A stretch of DNA of 64,000 bases from TMED109 sp002684605 (GCA_913046335.1 CAJWSU010000007.1:1-64000); one strand, 5' to 3'. Counted from the stretch's first letter, positions 37,541 to 47,362 are shown. Program-made: numbers and translations. Notes: a model not told the origin generated them from the sequence alone.

Positions 37541-38550
37541 ATTTAGAAGAAGAAAAGAATATTAGTCCTGTAGCGAGTGCTGAAAGTAGAGATAATAATG
37601 ATTATGCTCTTAGGCCACAAAGACTTAAGCACTTTATTGGACAAACTTTATTATGTAATAATTTAAATATTTTTATGAAAGCCGCACAAAAAAGAGAAGA
37701 AGCTCTTGATCATGTTTTATTATATGGCCCTCCAGGTTTAGGAAAAACAACTCTAGCAAAAATAATTGCAAATGAATTAGATGTAGGTTTTAGGTCTACT
37801 TCTGGACCAGTAATACAGAGGCCTGGAGATTTAGCAGCTTTACTAACTTCATTAGAAAAAAATGATATTTTGTTTATTGATGAAATACACCGTCTCAATA
37901 ATACAGTAGAAGAAATATTATATCCTGCTATGGAAGATCTTCATTTAGATATCATGATAGGTGAAGGACCATCCGCAAGATCTGTTAAAATTGATCTTCA
38001 ACCTTTCACCTTGATAGGAGCCACAACTAGAGCTGGATTATTGTCAAACCCATTGAGAGATCGTTTTGGAATTCCTGCAAGATTAGAATTCTATGAAATT
38101 CCAGAAATGAAAGAAATTGTTTTAAGGTCCGCCAACCTTCTTAATGTAAAAATGGATGACTCTGCGGCTTTAGAAATTGCACAAAGGTCTAGAGGTACTC
38201 CCAGAGTAGCAAGCAGACTTGTAAGAAGACTAAGAGATATTATAACTTCAGTAGATAAAGAGCACTCTGAAGTAAATAAAAATATTGCTGATCAAGCATT
38301 ATCCCAATTAGGAGTAGATTCAAATGGATTGGATCAAATGGATCAAAACTATTTAGATCATTTAATTAATGATCATAACGGTGGGCCAGTGGGCTTAGAA
38401 ACTCTAGCAGCGCAAATGGGCGAACAAAAAGATTCTATCGAGGATGTTATAGAACCTTACTTAATTCAAAAAGGGTTTTTACAAAAAACTCCTCGCGGAA
38501 GAGTTGCAACAAAGATTGCTTTAGAAAAATTATTTATTAAAAAAGAATAA
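37537..38550 (+). CDS. ruvB: Holliday junction helicase motor RuvB
   Basis: A 337-residue AAA+ ATPase driving branch migration. Walker A G-P-P-G-L-G-K-T-T (about 66-74), Walker B L-F-I-D-E-I-H-R-L, sensor 1 G-A-T-T-R-A-G and the winged-helix C-terminus ending T-P-R-G-R-V-A are present. It completes ruvCAB and is followed 14 bases later by the tol operon. Confidence 0.97.
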   Translation: MNLEEEKNISPVASAESRDNNDYALRPQRLKHFIGQTLLCNNLNIFMKAAQKREEALDHVLLYGPPGLGKTTLAKIIANELDVGFRSTSGPVIQRPGDLAALLTSLEKNDILFIDEIHRLNNTVEEILYPAMEDLHLDIMIGEGPSARSVKIDLQPFTLIGATTRAGLLSNPLRDRFGIPARLEFYEIPEMKEIVLRSANLLNVKMDDSAALEIAQRSRGTPRVASRLVRRLRDIITSVDKEHSEVNKNIADQALSQLGVDSNGLDQMDQNYLDHLINDHNGGPVGLETLAAQMGEQKDSIEDVIEPYLIQKGFLQKTPRGRVATKIALEKLFIKKE

Positions 38551-38564
38551 ACCTATTCATAAAA

Positions 38565-39005
38565 ATGAAACAAAATATAAATAAAATATCAATATTAAAG
38601 CATTCTAATAATATTAGAGTTTATTATGAAGATACAGATGCGGGAGGTTTAGTATATCATGCAAACTATTTAAAATTTGCAGAGCGCGCAAGAACAGAAA
38701 TGCTGCGTAAAATGAAAATAGAACAATTAATATTAAAAAATGAGTATGATATTCAGTTTGTTGTTAAAAATTTATTTATAGAATTCTTTAAATCTGCTCA
38801 ATTAGATGATTCATTGAATATAAAAAGTATAATATTAAATATATCTGCAGCCAAAATTATCATGGAACAAACAATATATAAAAAAATGATAGTACTAGCT
38901 AAAATTGACGTAACATTAGGATCAGTAAATACTAAAGGTAAACCTTCTCGTTTACCTAAAATAGTATTAGAAAGATTAAATAGTAATATAAATGCCAAGG
39001 AGTAA
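38565..39005 (+). CDS. ybgC: YbgC-type acyl-CoA thioesterase of the Tol-Pal operon
   Basis: A 146-residue hotdog thioesterase. The catalytic Asp lies in Y-Y-E-D-T-D-A-G-G (residues 20-28), followed by V-Y-H-A-N-Y-L-K-F. YbgC hydrolyses short-chain acyl-CoA or acyl-ACP and is the usual first gene before tolQ. Only 3 bases separate it from tolQ. Confidence 0.93.
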   Translation: MKQNINKISILKHSNNIRVYYEDTDAGGLVYHANYLKFAERARTEMLRKMKIEQLILKNEYDIQFVVKNLFIEFFKSAQLDDSLNIKSIILNISAAKIIMEQTIYKKMIVLAKIDVTLGSVNTKGKPSRLPKIVLERLNSNINAKE

Positions 39006-39008
39006 TAA

Positions 39009-39728
39009 ATGGAAAGTGAATTAATTTCAGATTTGCCAATGGACGTATCATTTTGGGGATTAGTGCTTCAAGCTGATACTATTGTTAAAATTGTTATGCT
39101 AATATTATTGATAGCAAGTATATGGTCTTGGAGTATTATTATTGAGAAAACAAAAAGATTTTTTTTATTAAAAAAACAAGCAAATGCATTTGAAGAAACT
39201 TTTTGGTCTGGAGAATCTTTAGAGAAACTATACAAAGAAGAAGAGAAAAGCCCTCAACACCCATTAGCTACTGTATTTGTTGCTGGAATGTATGAATGGA
39301 CCAGAGCTAGTAATAGCAACTCTTTATCAAATGAAAAAATACAAGCCGGGCTTCAAGAAAGAATACATCAAGTTATGAATGTAGCCGTAACAAGAGAATT
39401 AGAAAATGTAGAAAAAAATATTGGTTTTTTAGCTACAGTAGGCTCTACAGCACCTTTTATAGGCTTATTTGGAACGGTATGGGGAATTATGAATAGCTTT
39501 CAATCCATAGCTTTAAGTAAAGACACATCTCTGGCAGTAGTGGCACCAGGAATAGCAGAAGCCTTATTAGCGACTGCTCTGGGCCTAGTTGCTGCTATTC
39601 CTGCTGTTATAGCCTATAACAAGCTATCTAATAATTTAAACACTTATGCCTTGAGACTACAAAATTTTGCAAGTGAATTTGAAGCTTTACTATCTAGACA
39701 TCTATCTGAGCAAAGTTCAGAAGAATGA
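39009..39728 (+). CDS. tolQ: Tol-Pal system protein TolQ
   Basis: A 239-residue inner-membrane subunit of the proton-driven TolQR motor. Helix 1 is near residues 25-45; the paired helices 2 and 3 lie around 135-160 and 175-200 with the conserved F-L-A-T-V-G-S-T-A-P-F-I-G-L-F-G-T-V segment. It forms the channel with TolR that energises TolA during outer-membrane constriction. It overlaps tolR by 4 bases. Confidence 0.96.
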   Translation: MESELISDLPMDVSFWGLVLQADTIVKIVMLILLIASIWSWSIIIEKTKRFFLLKKQANAFEETFWSGESLEKLYKEEEKSPQHPLATVFVAGMYEWTRASNSNSLSNEKIQAGLQERIHQVMNVAVTRELENVEKNIGFLATVGSTAPFIGLFGTVWGIMNSFQSIALSKDTSLAVVAPGIAEALLATALGLVAAIPAVIAYNKLSNNLNTYALRLQNFASEFEALLSRHLSEQSSEE

Positions 39729-40150
39729 AAATAAATAATAAAGGAAATAAGTCTTTTCAACATCAACCTATGTCAGAAATTAATGTTACTCCTTTAGTAG
39801 ATGTAATGCTTGTATTATTGATTATTTTCATGATTACTGCTCCGCTCTTAACAACAGGTGTGACAGTTGAATTGCCTACAACTGAATCTAAAGCAGTTCC
39901 TGGGCAAGATGAACCCCTAACTATAACAATTAATAAAAATAGAGAAATTTTTATAGGAGACAATATTGTTAAAGCTGAAACCTTGATTATAAAATTAAAT
40001 GCTATCGCCGGCTTGAAAAAACAATCAAGAATTTTTATCAGAGCAGATACGGAACTACCTTATGGTGAAGTTATGGAATTAATGAGCTTAGTTACAAATG
40101 CAGGTTTTAATAAAGTCGCGCTACTAACGAAACAAAAGACTGAAAAATAA
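39725..40150 (+). CDS. tolR: Tol-Pal system protein TolR
   Basis: A 141-residue ExbD/TolR protein. One membrane helix (residues 22-42) starts with V-T-P-L-V-D-V-M-L-V, whose Asp is the proton-carrying residue. The periplasmic domain ends with the typical I-F-I-R-A-D-T-E-L-P-Y-G and A-G-F-N-K-V-A-L segments. It works with TolQ and TolA. Confidence 0.96.
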   Translation: MKINNKGNKSFQHQPMSEINVTPLVDVMLVLLIIFMITAPLLTTGVTVELPTTESKAVPGQDEPLTITINKNREIFIGDNIVKAETLIIKLNAIAGLKKQSRIFIRADTELPYGEVMELMSLVTNAGFNKVALLTKQKTEK

Positions 40151-40153
40151 AAA

Positions 40154-40948
40154 TTGAAAAAAGCTTTTTACTCATCTTTATTTATACATGGATTAATTTT
40201 TGTTTTAATTTCAGTAACACTTCCTGAAATTAAAACAAAAGAGATAAATTATATATCTGTTGAAATTGTAAATGAAAAAGTAAAAGAAGTAAAAGAAGTA
40301 AAAGAAGTAAAAGAAGTAAAAGAAGTTAAAAAAAATACTGCGATAAAGACAGCTCCACCAAAGCAAAAACCAATTATTATTCCTAAAAAAGATAAAGCTA
40401 TAAAAAAAATTAATATAAAGCCTAAACCACCTATAAAAAAACCTAAAATTATAAAACCAGAAGAAAAAATAGTAAAAAAGATAGATAAGCCAAAAACAAT
40501 AAATGATGATGCCTTTTTTGATGACATGTTAAAAAACCTTGCAAAAAATCAGCCAAAGCCAATAAAACCTGTCAAAGAGATTAAAAATAAAATTAATAAT
40601 AAGTCTAAAAAAACGCAGGCAGAAATAAGAAAAAGTCAAAAGTCTATAGCTAATAATATATACAAACAAATTAAAGCGAACTATACTTTGCCTCCCGCTC
40701 CAGACTTAAAAGTTATCAATGATATAACTGTTCAATTAAGAATATATGTAAGGCCAGACGGAACAATAATTAAAACTATAATTGATAAAGACTCTCTTAA
40801 AAAAGCTCAAAACGATCCTACATATTTGCCCTATGTAGAAGCTGCACAGCGTGCGATAAAGAAGCTAGGCAAATTCGAAAAATTGCCACAGGAAGAATAT
40901 AACTTATGGAAAATTGTAGATATTCGCTTTACACCCTACGAAACATAA
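40154..40948 (+). CDS. tolA: Tol-Pal system protein TolA
   Basis: A 264-residue energy-transducing protein: one N-terminal membrane helix (residues 5-22), a Lys/Pro/Glu-rich spacer (about 40-170), and a small C-terminal globular domain with the TonB/TolA pattern (L-R-I-Y-V-R-P-D-G-T-I). The start is a TTG at 40154, 3 bases after tolR, with no clear ribosome site; no ATG would keep the membrane helix, so translation is probably coupled. The spacer holds five copies of V-K-E encoded by a perfect 9-bp tandem repeat. Confidence 0.9.
   Translation: MKKAFYSSLFIHGLIFVLISVTLPEIKTKEINYISVEIVNEKVKEVKEVKEVKEVKEVKKNTAIKTAPPKQKPIIIPKKDKAIKKINIKPKPPIKKPKIIKPEEKIVKKIDKPKTINDDAFFDDMLKNLAKNQPKPIKPVKEIKNKINNKSKKTQAEIRKSQKSIANNIYKQIKANYTLPPAPDLKVINDITVQLRIYVRPDGTIIKTIIDKDSLKKAQNDPTYLPYVEAAQRAIKKLGKFEKLPQEEYNLWKIVDIRFTPYET
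40280..40324 (+). repeat. 9-bp tandem repeat (five copies) in tolA
   Basis: Five perfect copies of GTAAAAGAA encode (V-K-E)5 in the TolA spacer, and a degenerate sixth copy follows at 40325-40333. Because the unit is a multiple of three, slippage would change spacer length in steps of three residues without a frameshift. Confidence 0.95.
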
Positions 40949-40976
40949 ATAAAATATAAATAAATGGAGAAATTTT

Positions 40977-42350
40977 ATGTATAATTTTAAAAGGCAATTT
41001 ATAAAGTTTATTTTTATTACATATGTTTTTTTCTCTTGTTTTTTTATGTCCTATTATAAAGTTGTATTTGCACAAGAAGAACCTCTCAGGATAGATATTA
41101 TGGGTGGTAAAATTCAGGCAATGCCCATTGCAATATCCTATTTTACAATTGAAGATGATTTGAAAGAATTAAAACTACATAATAATATTCCTAATTTAAT
41201 TGCTGATAATTTAGTGAATTCAGGATTATTTAAATTATTAAATAGAGATGCATATATGCAAAACCCAGAACAACTTATTAGCAGTCCAAAATTTAGAGAT
41301 TGGAGAATTATAGATGCTCAAGCACTAATTACAGGAAATATATCAAAAAGAGCTGATAACAAAATAAATGTTAGTATAAAATTATGGGATGTATATGGAG
41401 AGAAAAGATTGTTTGGTATATCTCTGTCTTCCAAAATAAAATCTTGGAGAAGAATATCTCATATAATATCAGATAAGATTTATGAAAGGTTAACTGGTGA
41501 AGAAGGCTATTTTGATACAAGAATAGTTTATGTATCAGAATCTGGTTCACAAAAAAATAGAAAAAAAAGACTTGCCATTATGGATCAAGATGGGGCTAAT
41601 CATCAATACTTAACAGATGGAAATTCATTAGTATTAACACCTAGATTTTCTCCAAATCAAGAGCAAATTACTTTTTTTTCATATAGGGGAATAAATAGAG
41701 GGCTCAAGCCTAGTGTATACTTATATAACTTAAAAACTGGTAAGATGAAAATATTAGGAGAATTTCCAGGCATGTCTTTTGCTCCAAGATTCTCACCTAA
41801 TGGCTCAAATTTAGTAATGTCATTATCTCAAAATGGTTCCACTAATATTCACATAATGAATCTTAAAGATAAACAAACAAAACAGCTTACAAAAGGAATT
41901 GCTATTGATACTTCTCCATCCTTTTCACCAGACGGTAAAAACATTGTTTTTAATTCTGACAGGTCTGGAGGACAACATCTTTATATAATGAAAGAAAATG
42001 GTAAAAACCCTAAAAGAATTAGTTTTGGAAGAGGAAGCTATGCGACACCTGTATGGTCTCCAAGGGGAGACTATATAGCATTTACTAAATTTACTAGAGG
42101 AAGATTTTTTATTGGCTTGATGCATCCTGATGGGTCAGCAGAAAGATTAATTGCTGAAGGTTATCTTACCGAAGGTCCAACTTGGGCACCAGGTGGAAGA
42201 GTTTTAAGTTTTTTTAGACAAACTCCACAAAAAGATGGAAGTATGAGAACTAGACTTTTTGTGATTGACATAACAGGCAACCGAGAAAGAGAATTAATTA
42301 CTCCTGAAGATGCTTCTGATCCTTCATGGAGCCCAAAGAATATAAATTAA
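40977..42350 (+). CDS. tolB: Tol-Pal system beta-propeller protein TolB
   Basis: A 457-residue periplasmic protein. A signal peptide (to about residue 32, V-F-A-Q-E) is followed by the N-terminal TolB domain and a six-bladed propeller of repeats such as P-S-F-S-P-D-G-K-N-I-V-F-N-S-D-R and P-V-W-S-P-R-G-D-Y-I-A-F. TolB binds Pal and TolA and controls Pal's attachment to peptidoglycan. A GGAGA site lies before the ATG. Confidence 0.96.
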   Translation: MYNFKRQFIKFIFITYVFFSCFFMSYYKVVFAQEEPLRIDIMGGKIQAMPIAISYFTIEDDLKELKLHNNIPNLIADNLVNSGLFKLLNRDAYMQNPEQLISSPKFRDWRIIDAQALITGNISKRADNKINVSIKLWDVYGEKRLFGISLSSKIKSWRRISHIISDKIYERLTGEEGYFDTRIVYVSESGSQKNRKKRLAIMDQDGANHQYLTDGNSLVLTPRFSPNQEQITFFSYRGINRGLKPSVYLYNLKTGKMKILGEFPGMSFAPRFSPNGSNLVMSLSQNGSTNIHIMNLKDKQTKQLTKGIAIDTSPSFSPDGKNIVFNSDRSGGQHLYIMKENGKNPKRISFGRGSYATPVWSPRGDYIAFTKFTRGRFFIGLMHPDGSAERLIAEGYLTEGPTWAPGGRVLSFFRQTPQKDGSMRTRLFVIDITGNRERELITPEDASDPSWSPKNIN

Positions 42351-42382
42351 ACAGATTAAGAAAAATAATTTATTATAATGAA

Positions 42383-42414
42383 ATATATGTATTTATAATA
42401 TAGTATACATATAT
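42383..42414. repeat. AT-rich inverted repeat between tolB and pal
   Basis: Two perfect 10-base arms (42383-42392 and 42405-42414) flank a 12-base spacer in the 88-base gap before pal. It could form a weak RNA hairpin or be a protein site. Given the AT-rich background, chance is a real alternative, and there is no T-tract that would make it a terminator. Confidence 0.5.
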
Positions 42415-42438
42415 AGTAGATATAATTAAGGAGAATAT

Positions 42439-42999
42439 ATGTTAAAGTACTTTAAAGTCATCGCTTCCATTATTGTTTTATCATATTTGGTAAGTTGCAG
42501 CAATAAAGACCAAGATAGTCTATTACTAGATGCAGAAGGTGGAAATATAGAAATAAGCAGTACTTCAACAGAGGAAATAGAAATAGAAGATGTCACTGCT
42601 ACTCCAATTCAAATAGATGAAGTAGCATTAACAGTAGAAGAAAAACTTTCTTCTGAATTAATTGATGTAGGAGATAGAGTCTTCTTTGGATATGATGAAT
42701 CCATTATTAATGATGAAAGCGCTAATACCTTACAAAAGCAGTATCAGTTTCTGACTCGAAATCCTGATATATCTATAACTATTACTGGCCACTGTGACGA
42801 AAGAGGTACTAGAGAATACAATATAGCGCTTGGTGAAAGAAGAGGTGCCGCCGTAAAAAATTATTTAATATCACTAGGTATTAGCTCTAGTAGAATTGCA
42901 GTCATTTCTTATGGAAAAGAAAAGCCGACAGTTGAAGGGCATGATGATTGGGCATGGACTCAAAACAGGACCGCTATAACATTTATAAATAGTAATTAG
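42439..42999 (+). CDS. pal: Peptidoglycan-associated lipoprotein Pal
   Basis: A 186-residue outer-membrane lipoprotein. The signal peptide ends in a lipobox L-V-S-C with the acylated Cys at residue 20. A flexible acidic linker precedes the C-terminal OmpA domain (I-T-G-H-C-D-E-R-G-T-R-E-Y-N-I-A-L-G) that binds peptidoglycan. AAGGAG lies upstream of the ATG. The 88-base gap from tolB may carry an extra promoter. Confidence 0.96.
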   Translation: MLKYFKVIASIIVLSYLVSCSNKDQDSLLLDAEGGNIEISSTSTEEIEIEDVTATPIQIDEVALTVEEKLSSELIDVGDRVFFGYDESIINDESANTLQKQYQFLTRNPDISITITGHCDERGTREYNIALGERRGAAVKNYLISLGISSSRIAVISYGKEKPTVEGHDDWAWTQNRTAITFINSN

Positions 43000-43014
43000 A
43001 AAATAATTAATAAA

Positions 43015-44103
43015 ATGAAATATAACACGTTTGTTTTTATATTTTCCTTAATAAGTTTGAATGTATTAATTTCGACACAAATTTATGCACAGGATAGTAA
43101 TGAAAAAAACCTTAATATAAACGAAACTATTCTAAATAGGATTGAAGGACTGAATACAAAAATAGTTGACCTTGAAAGAAAAGTTTATCAAGGTAAAGAA
43201 TTATCTACTAATTCGCAAAATTTAAATGATAATAAAGAGTCATTAAATTTAGATGATAGAGCTAGCCATGAAAGAAGGCTAATAGAACTTGAAGAAAGAT
43301 CTAGGTCTATAGAAGGACTTATTGAAGAGCTTAACTATGTTAGGACGCAAGTAGAAAAATTAATTACGCAAAACTCTATTTTAGAATCTAAATTAGATGT
43401 AATTAATAGCAAAAATATAACTACTGAAAATAATATAGATAATGAAAAATTAGTTTCTGAAGAGATCATTGAAGATTACCCAATATATCCAGGTATGCCC
43501 TCTAAAAATAATAATGTAGATAGTAATGAATTAAATGTTATCAATGAAGATCAAGGCACTTCAACAGTAAAAGTATTAGCCAAAATAAACCCTGATTCTG
43601 TTTCTGGCGAGGACCAAATTATTAAAAAAAATACTATCACGAAACCAGTTCAGTTAGATATAATTACACAAAAAGAAAATACTTCTGCTAAAAAAGATAA
43701 CTCTATTGTTACAAATAATAATCCTGAAGAGATTTATCAAAGAGCATACAATATTTTATCAAAAGGGGATATTGAAGCAGCTAGAGTTGCTTTTAAAGCA
43801 TTTATTAAAGATTATCCTGATCATACTTTGACCAGTAATGCTTATTACTGGCTAGGACAAACATTTTATGTGAGACAATATTATCAAAATGCTGCAACTA
43901 CTTTTGCAGAAGGTTATTTAAAGTTTCCTGAAGGCTCTAAAGCAGCAGATCAGCTATTTAAATTAGCAATTTCTTTAGACTTACTAAAAAAGACAACAGA
44001 GGCTTGTGCAACATTTAAAAAGCTAGATGAAGAGTTTCCCGATGCACCTTCAAGAATCTCTAATAGGGCCCAAACATATAAAGATAAATTAGACTGCAAA
44101 TAA
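43015..44103 (+). CDS. cpoB: Cell division coordinator CpoB (YbgF)
   Basis: A 362-residue periplasmic protein with a signal peptide (to about residue 25, I-Y-A-Q-D), an N-terminal coiled-coil trimerisation region (about 35-145), a variable linker, and a C-terminal TPR domain (from about 240) with repeats such as N-A-Y-Y-W-L-G-Q-T-F-Y. CpoB ties outer-membrane constriction by Tol-Pal to septal peptidoglycan synthesis. It is the last gene of the tol set. Confidence 0.92.
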   Translation: MKYNTFVFIFSLISLNVLISTQIYAQDSNEKNLNINETILNRIEGLNTKIVDLERKVYQGKELSTNSQNLNDNKESLNLDDRASHERRLIELEERSRSIEGLIEELNYVRTQVEKLITQNSILESKLDVINSKNITTENNIDNEKLVSEEIIEDYPIYPGMPSKNNNVDSNELNVINEDQGTSTVKVLAKINPDSVSGEDQIIKKNTITKPVQLDIITQKENTSAKKDNSIVTNNNPEEIYQRAYNILSKGDIEAARVAFKAFIKDYPDHTLTSNAYYWLGQTFYVRQYYQNAATTFAEGYLKFPEGSKAADQLFKLAISLDLLKKTTEACATFKKLDEEFPDAPSRISNRAQTYKDKLDCK

Positions 44104-44107
44104 TATA

Positions 44108-45418
44108 TTGAAAAACATAGATTTATTAGCAATTAATTTTGAAAAATTTATTCAAAATAATAAAAATATTTTTATAGGAAAAAATATTGCATTAGCAATC
44201 TCTGGCGGAGCAGATAGTCTCGCGCTAGCTATTTTAGCTAACAAATATAAATATAAGTATAATTATAAACTTTTTGCTTTTTCAATAGACCATCAACTTC
44301 GTAGTGACTCTGCAAAAGAAGTTGGATATGTTAAAAATTTGATGAAAACTATAGATATCAAACATCATACTTTAGCATGGACAACATTAAAACCTAAAAC
44401 TAAAATACAAGAATCAGCCAGAATAGCTCGCTATGATCTTTTATGCGAAGCATGTAATAAGCATCAATGTGATTATATATTATTAGGGCATCATGCCGAC
44501 GATCAAATTGAGACTTTTATCATAAGATTGGAAGCGAAGAGTGGCTTAGATGGTCTAAGTTGCATGCAAGAAAAAACAAAAATACTGACTTCATATGGAC
44601 ACCTAAATCTGATTAGACCTTTACTTAATATAAGAAAGAAAACGCTGATAGAATTATGTAAAAAAAACAATATGAAATGGCTAGAAGACCCTTCCAATGA
44701 AGATATAAAATATTCTAGAAGTAAAATACGTAAATTATTAATAAGCATTGATATGTTTAGAGGTTTTAATGAAAGCATTACTCTTTATAGTAAATTGAAG
44801 TTTAATATAGATAGAATTTTATTCAATACCATGAAGAATAGTATTACATTCAATGAAGTCGGTATTTGTAAAATATCCTTAGATAACTTTCTAAAATTGC
44901 CCGATGTTTTTCAAAAAAAATTACTAAATACTTTAATAAAAATAATTGGAGGAAAAAAGTACCCAAGAAAAAGTTCTATTATTAATCGCGTTCTAGAAAA
45001 AATAATTGGCCTAGATAAAATAAATACTACAGTAGGAGGTGTTTATATAAAAATAAGTAAAGATTCTATATTTATGTGTAGGCAATTAGATAACACGATG
45101 AAAACAATTAACCTGATAAATTATAAAAGTTTATGGGACAGAAGGTTTATTATTTGTAATAATACAAAAAATAAAAATATCACTATCGGTCCTTTAGGAG
45201 AAAAAGATTATTTGTTAATGATTAAATTGAATAAAATTACAAAACCTAGTATAAGCTTTAGTGCTATAAAAACAATTCCTACTATTAGATTACTTGAAGA
45301 AATCGTATCTATACCCCATCTATTATATTGGAAGAATAGTTTTTGGAAAAAAAATATAGAAATTAGTAATGTGGAACATATATTAATGAAACAATATAAA
45401 AATTTTAGCATATATTAA
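44108..45418 (+). CDS. tilS: tRNA(Ile)-lysidine synthetase
   Basis: A 436-residue enzyme that converts C34 of the CAU anticodon of tRNA-Ile to lysidine. The PP-loop S32-G-G-A-D-S37 and the L-G-H-H-A-D-D-Q-I-E-T motif are intact. The C-terminal part is divergent and Lys/Ile-rich. The start is a TTG (44108), 4 bases after cpoB with no clear ribosome site. It directly precedes ftsH, the usual alphaproteobacterial order. Confidence 0.93.
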   Translation: MKNIDLLAINFEKFIQNNKNIFIGKNIALAISGGADSLALAILANKYKYKYNYKLFAFSIDHQLRSDSAKEVGYVKNLMKTIDIKHHTLAWTTLKPKTKIQESARIARYDLLCEACNKHQCDYILLGHHADDQIETFIIRLEAKSGLDGLSCMQEKTKILTSYGHLNLIRPLLNIRKKTLIELCKKNNMKWLEDPSNEDIKYSRSKIRKLLISIDMFRGFNESITLYSKLKFNIDRILFNTMKNSITFNEVGICKISLDNFLKLPDVFQKKLLNTLIKIIGGKKYPRKSSIINRVLEKIIGLDKINTTVGGVYIKISKDSIFMCRQLDNTMKTINLINYKSLWDRRFIICNNTKNKNITIGPLGEKDYLLMIKLNKITKPSISFSAIKTIPTIRLLEEIVSIPHLLYWKNSFWKKNIEISNVEHILMKQYKNFSIY

Positions 45419-45433
45419 ACTTGGAGAAATACT

Positions 45434-47341
45434 TTGAATAAAATGGGAAAAAATTTAGTTGCTTGGGCGATAATAGTTATATTTTTATTAGCTGTCTTCA
45501 ATCTATTTCAAGACAAAACTACGCAAACTAAAGATACAACATTACCATATTCTGAGTTTCTTTCTCAAGTTAAATTGAATAATATTAATGATGTAATAAT
45601 TAAAGAAAATAATATACTAGGACACTTCCAGTCAGGAGAGGCTTTTACAACTTATGCGCCTAATGATCCTGACTTAATTACTAAATTAACTAATAGTGGA
45701 GTAAAAGTGACTGCAGCTCCACTTGATGAAAACGTATCGCCAATCCTAGGCATGCTCATAAACTGGCTTCCTATGCTTCTTTTTATAGGTGTTTGGATAT
45801 TTTTTATGCGACAGATGCAAGGTGGTAAAGGCGGTGCAATGGGTTTTGGAAAATCAAAAGCGAAATTACTTACAGAGAAGCACGGTAAAGTAACATTTGA
45901 AGACGTAGCAGGAATAGATGAAGCAAAGGATGAGTTGGAAGAAATTATTGAATTTTTAAGAAATCCAAAAAAATTTCAAAAATTAGGAGGTAAAATTCCA
46001 AAAGGTGTTTTATTAGTTGGCCCTCCAGGAACAGGAAAAACATTGCTAGCTAGAGCGGTGGCCGGAGAAGCTGATGTTCCATTTTTTACAATATCTGGCT
46101 CAGACTTTGTTGAAATGTTTGTTGGAGTGGGAGCAAGTAGAGTTAGGGATATGTTTGAGCAAGGAAAAAAAAATGCACCTTGTATTATATTTATAGATGA
46201 AATTGATGCAGTAGGTAGACATAGGGGTGCCGGTTTGGGAGGAGGTAATGATGAAAGAGAACAAACATTAAATCAACTTTTAGTTGAGATGGATGGTTTT
46301 GAAACAAATGAAGGCGTAATTTTAATTGCTGCCACGAATAGACCAGATGTTCTAGATCCTGCATTACTTAGACCCGGTAGATTTGATAGGCAAGTAGTAG
46401 TTCCAAATCCTGATATATTGGGCAGAGAAAAAATACTTAAAGTACATATGAAAAATATCTCTATTGCAAAGAATGTAGACCCAAGAATAATAGCTAGAGG
46501 CACACCAGGTTTTTCTGGCGCAGATTTAGCAAACCTAATTAATGAAGCTGCTTTGCTAGCAGCAAGAAAAAGTAAATTAAATGTAGGAATGATAGAACTT
46601 GAACAGGCTAAAGACAAAGTCATGATGGGTGCTGAGAGACGTTCAATGGTAATGACAGAAGATGAAAAGAAAATGACCGCTTATCATGAAGCTGGCCATG
46701 CATTGGTAATGCTAAATGTAGAGGGGCATGAACCATTGCATAAAGTAACTATTATTCCAAGAGGAAGGGCTCTAGGTGTAACTATGTGGCTCCCAGAAAG
46801 AGATAAGCTTTCACAAACTAGAATGGAGTTGGAAGCACTAATTGCATCTATGTTTGGTGGCAGAGTTGCTGAAGAATTGATATATGGTAAAAAATATATT
46901 ACTACTGGTGCAGGCAATGATATTCAACAAGCTACAAACTTAGCTAGAAGAATGGTCATGGAATTTGGGTTTTCTGAAAAATTAGGGCCATTAAGATACG
47001 AGACTAATCAAGAGGAGGTTTTTTTAGGACACTCTGTTGCTCAACAAAGAAATATTTCTGACGAAACAGCAAGAATAATTGATGAAGAGGTTAGAAAATT
47101 AGTTGAAATTGGAGAAGAGACTTCCAGAAAAATTTTAACCAAGAAGATTGATGACTTACACAAAGTAGCTAAGGGTTTATTAGAATACGAAACCTTATCT
47201 GCGGAAGATATTAATAATATTTTATCTGGAAAAGATGTAAACAGAGTTAATACAGAGACAAAAAATGTTTCCATTGATCCTGAAAACAATAAACCAATAA
47301 AAAACAGTAATATTAAAAACCCAACACCAAATGAAACATAA
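45434..47341 (+). CDS. ftsH: ATP-dependent zinc metalloprotease FtsH
   Basis: A 635-residue membrane-bound AAA+ protease. Two membrane helices (about 8-25 and 105-125) flank a periplasmic domain; then come the AAA domain with Walker A G-P-P-G-T-G-K-T and Walker B I-F-I-D-E-I-D, and the zinc site H418-E-A-G-H422. The start is TTG 45434, chosen because GGAGA (45423-45427) lies 6 bases upstream; the ATG at 45443 would be 15 bases from it. In related bacteria FtsH also degrades the heat-shock sigma factor, which is encoded at 56 kb. Confidence 0.97.
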   Translation: MNKMGKNLVAWAIIVIFLLAVFNLFQDKTTQTKDTTLPYSEFLSQVKLNNINDVIIKENNILGHFQSGEAFTTYAPNDPDLITKLTNSGVKVTAAPLDENVSPILGMLINWLPMLLFIGVWIFFMRQMQGGKGGAMGFGKSKAKLLTEKHGKVTFEDVAGIDEAKDELEEIIEFLRNPKKFQKLGGKIPKGVLLVGPPGTGKTLLARAVAGEADVPFFTISGSDFVEMFVGVGASRVRDMFEQGKKNAPCIIFIDEIDAVGRHRGAGLGGGNDEREQTLNQLLVEMDGFETNEGVILIAATNRPDVLDPALLRPGRFDRQVVVPNPDILGREKILKVHMKNISIAKNVDPRIIARGTPGFSGADLANLINEAALLAARKSKLNVGMIELEQAKDKVMMGAERRSMVMTEDEKKMTAYHEAGHALVMLNVEGHEPLHKVTIIPRGRALGVTMWLPERDKLSQTRMELEALIASMFGGRVAEELIYGKKYITTGAGNDIQQATNLARRMVMEFGFSEKLGPLRYETNQEEVFLGHSVAQQRNISDETARIIDEEVRKLVEIGEETSRKILTKKIDDLHKVAKGLLEYETLSAEDINNILSGKDVNRVNTETKNVSIDPENNKPIKNSNIKNPTPNET

Positions 47342-47362
47342 TTAAATTTTATATTTTTTATT

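Noticed and set aside
40280..40333. Short tandem repeat as a CRISPR-like array
   Set aside because: Units are 9 bp with no spacers and lie in frame within tolA as V-K-E codons.
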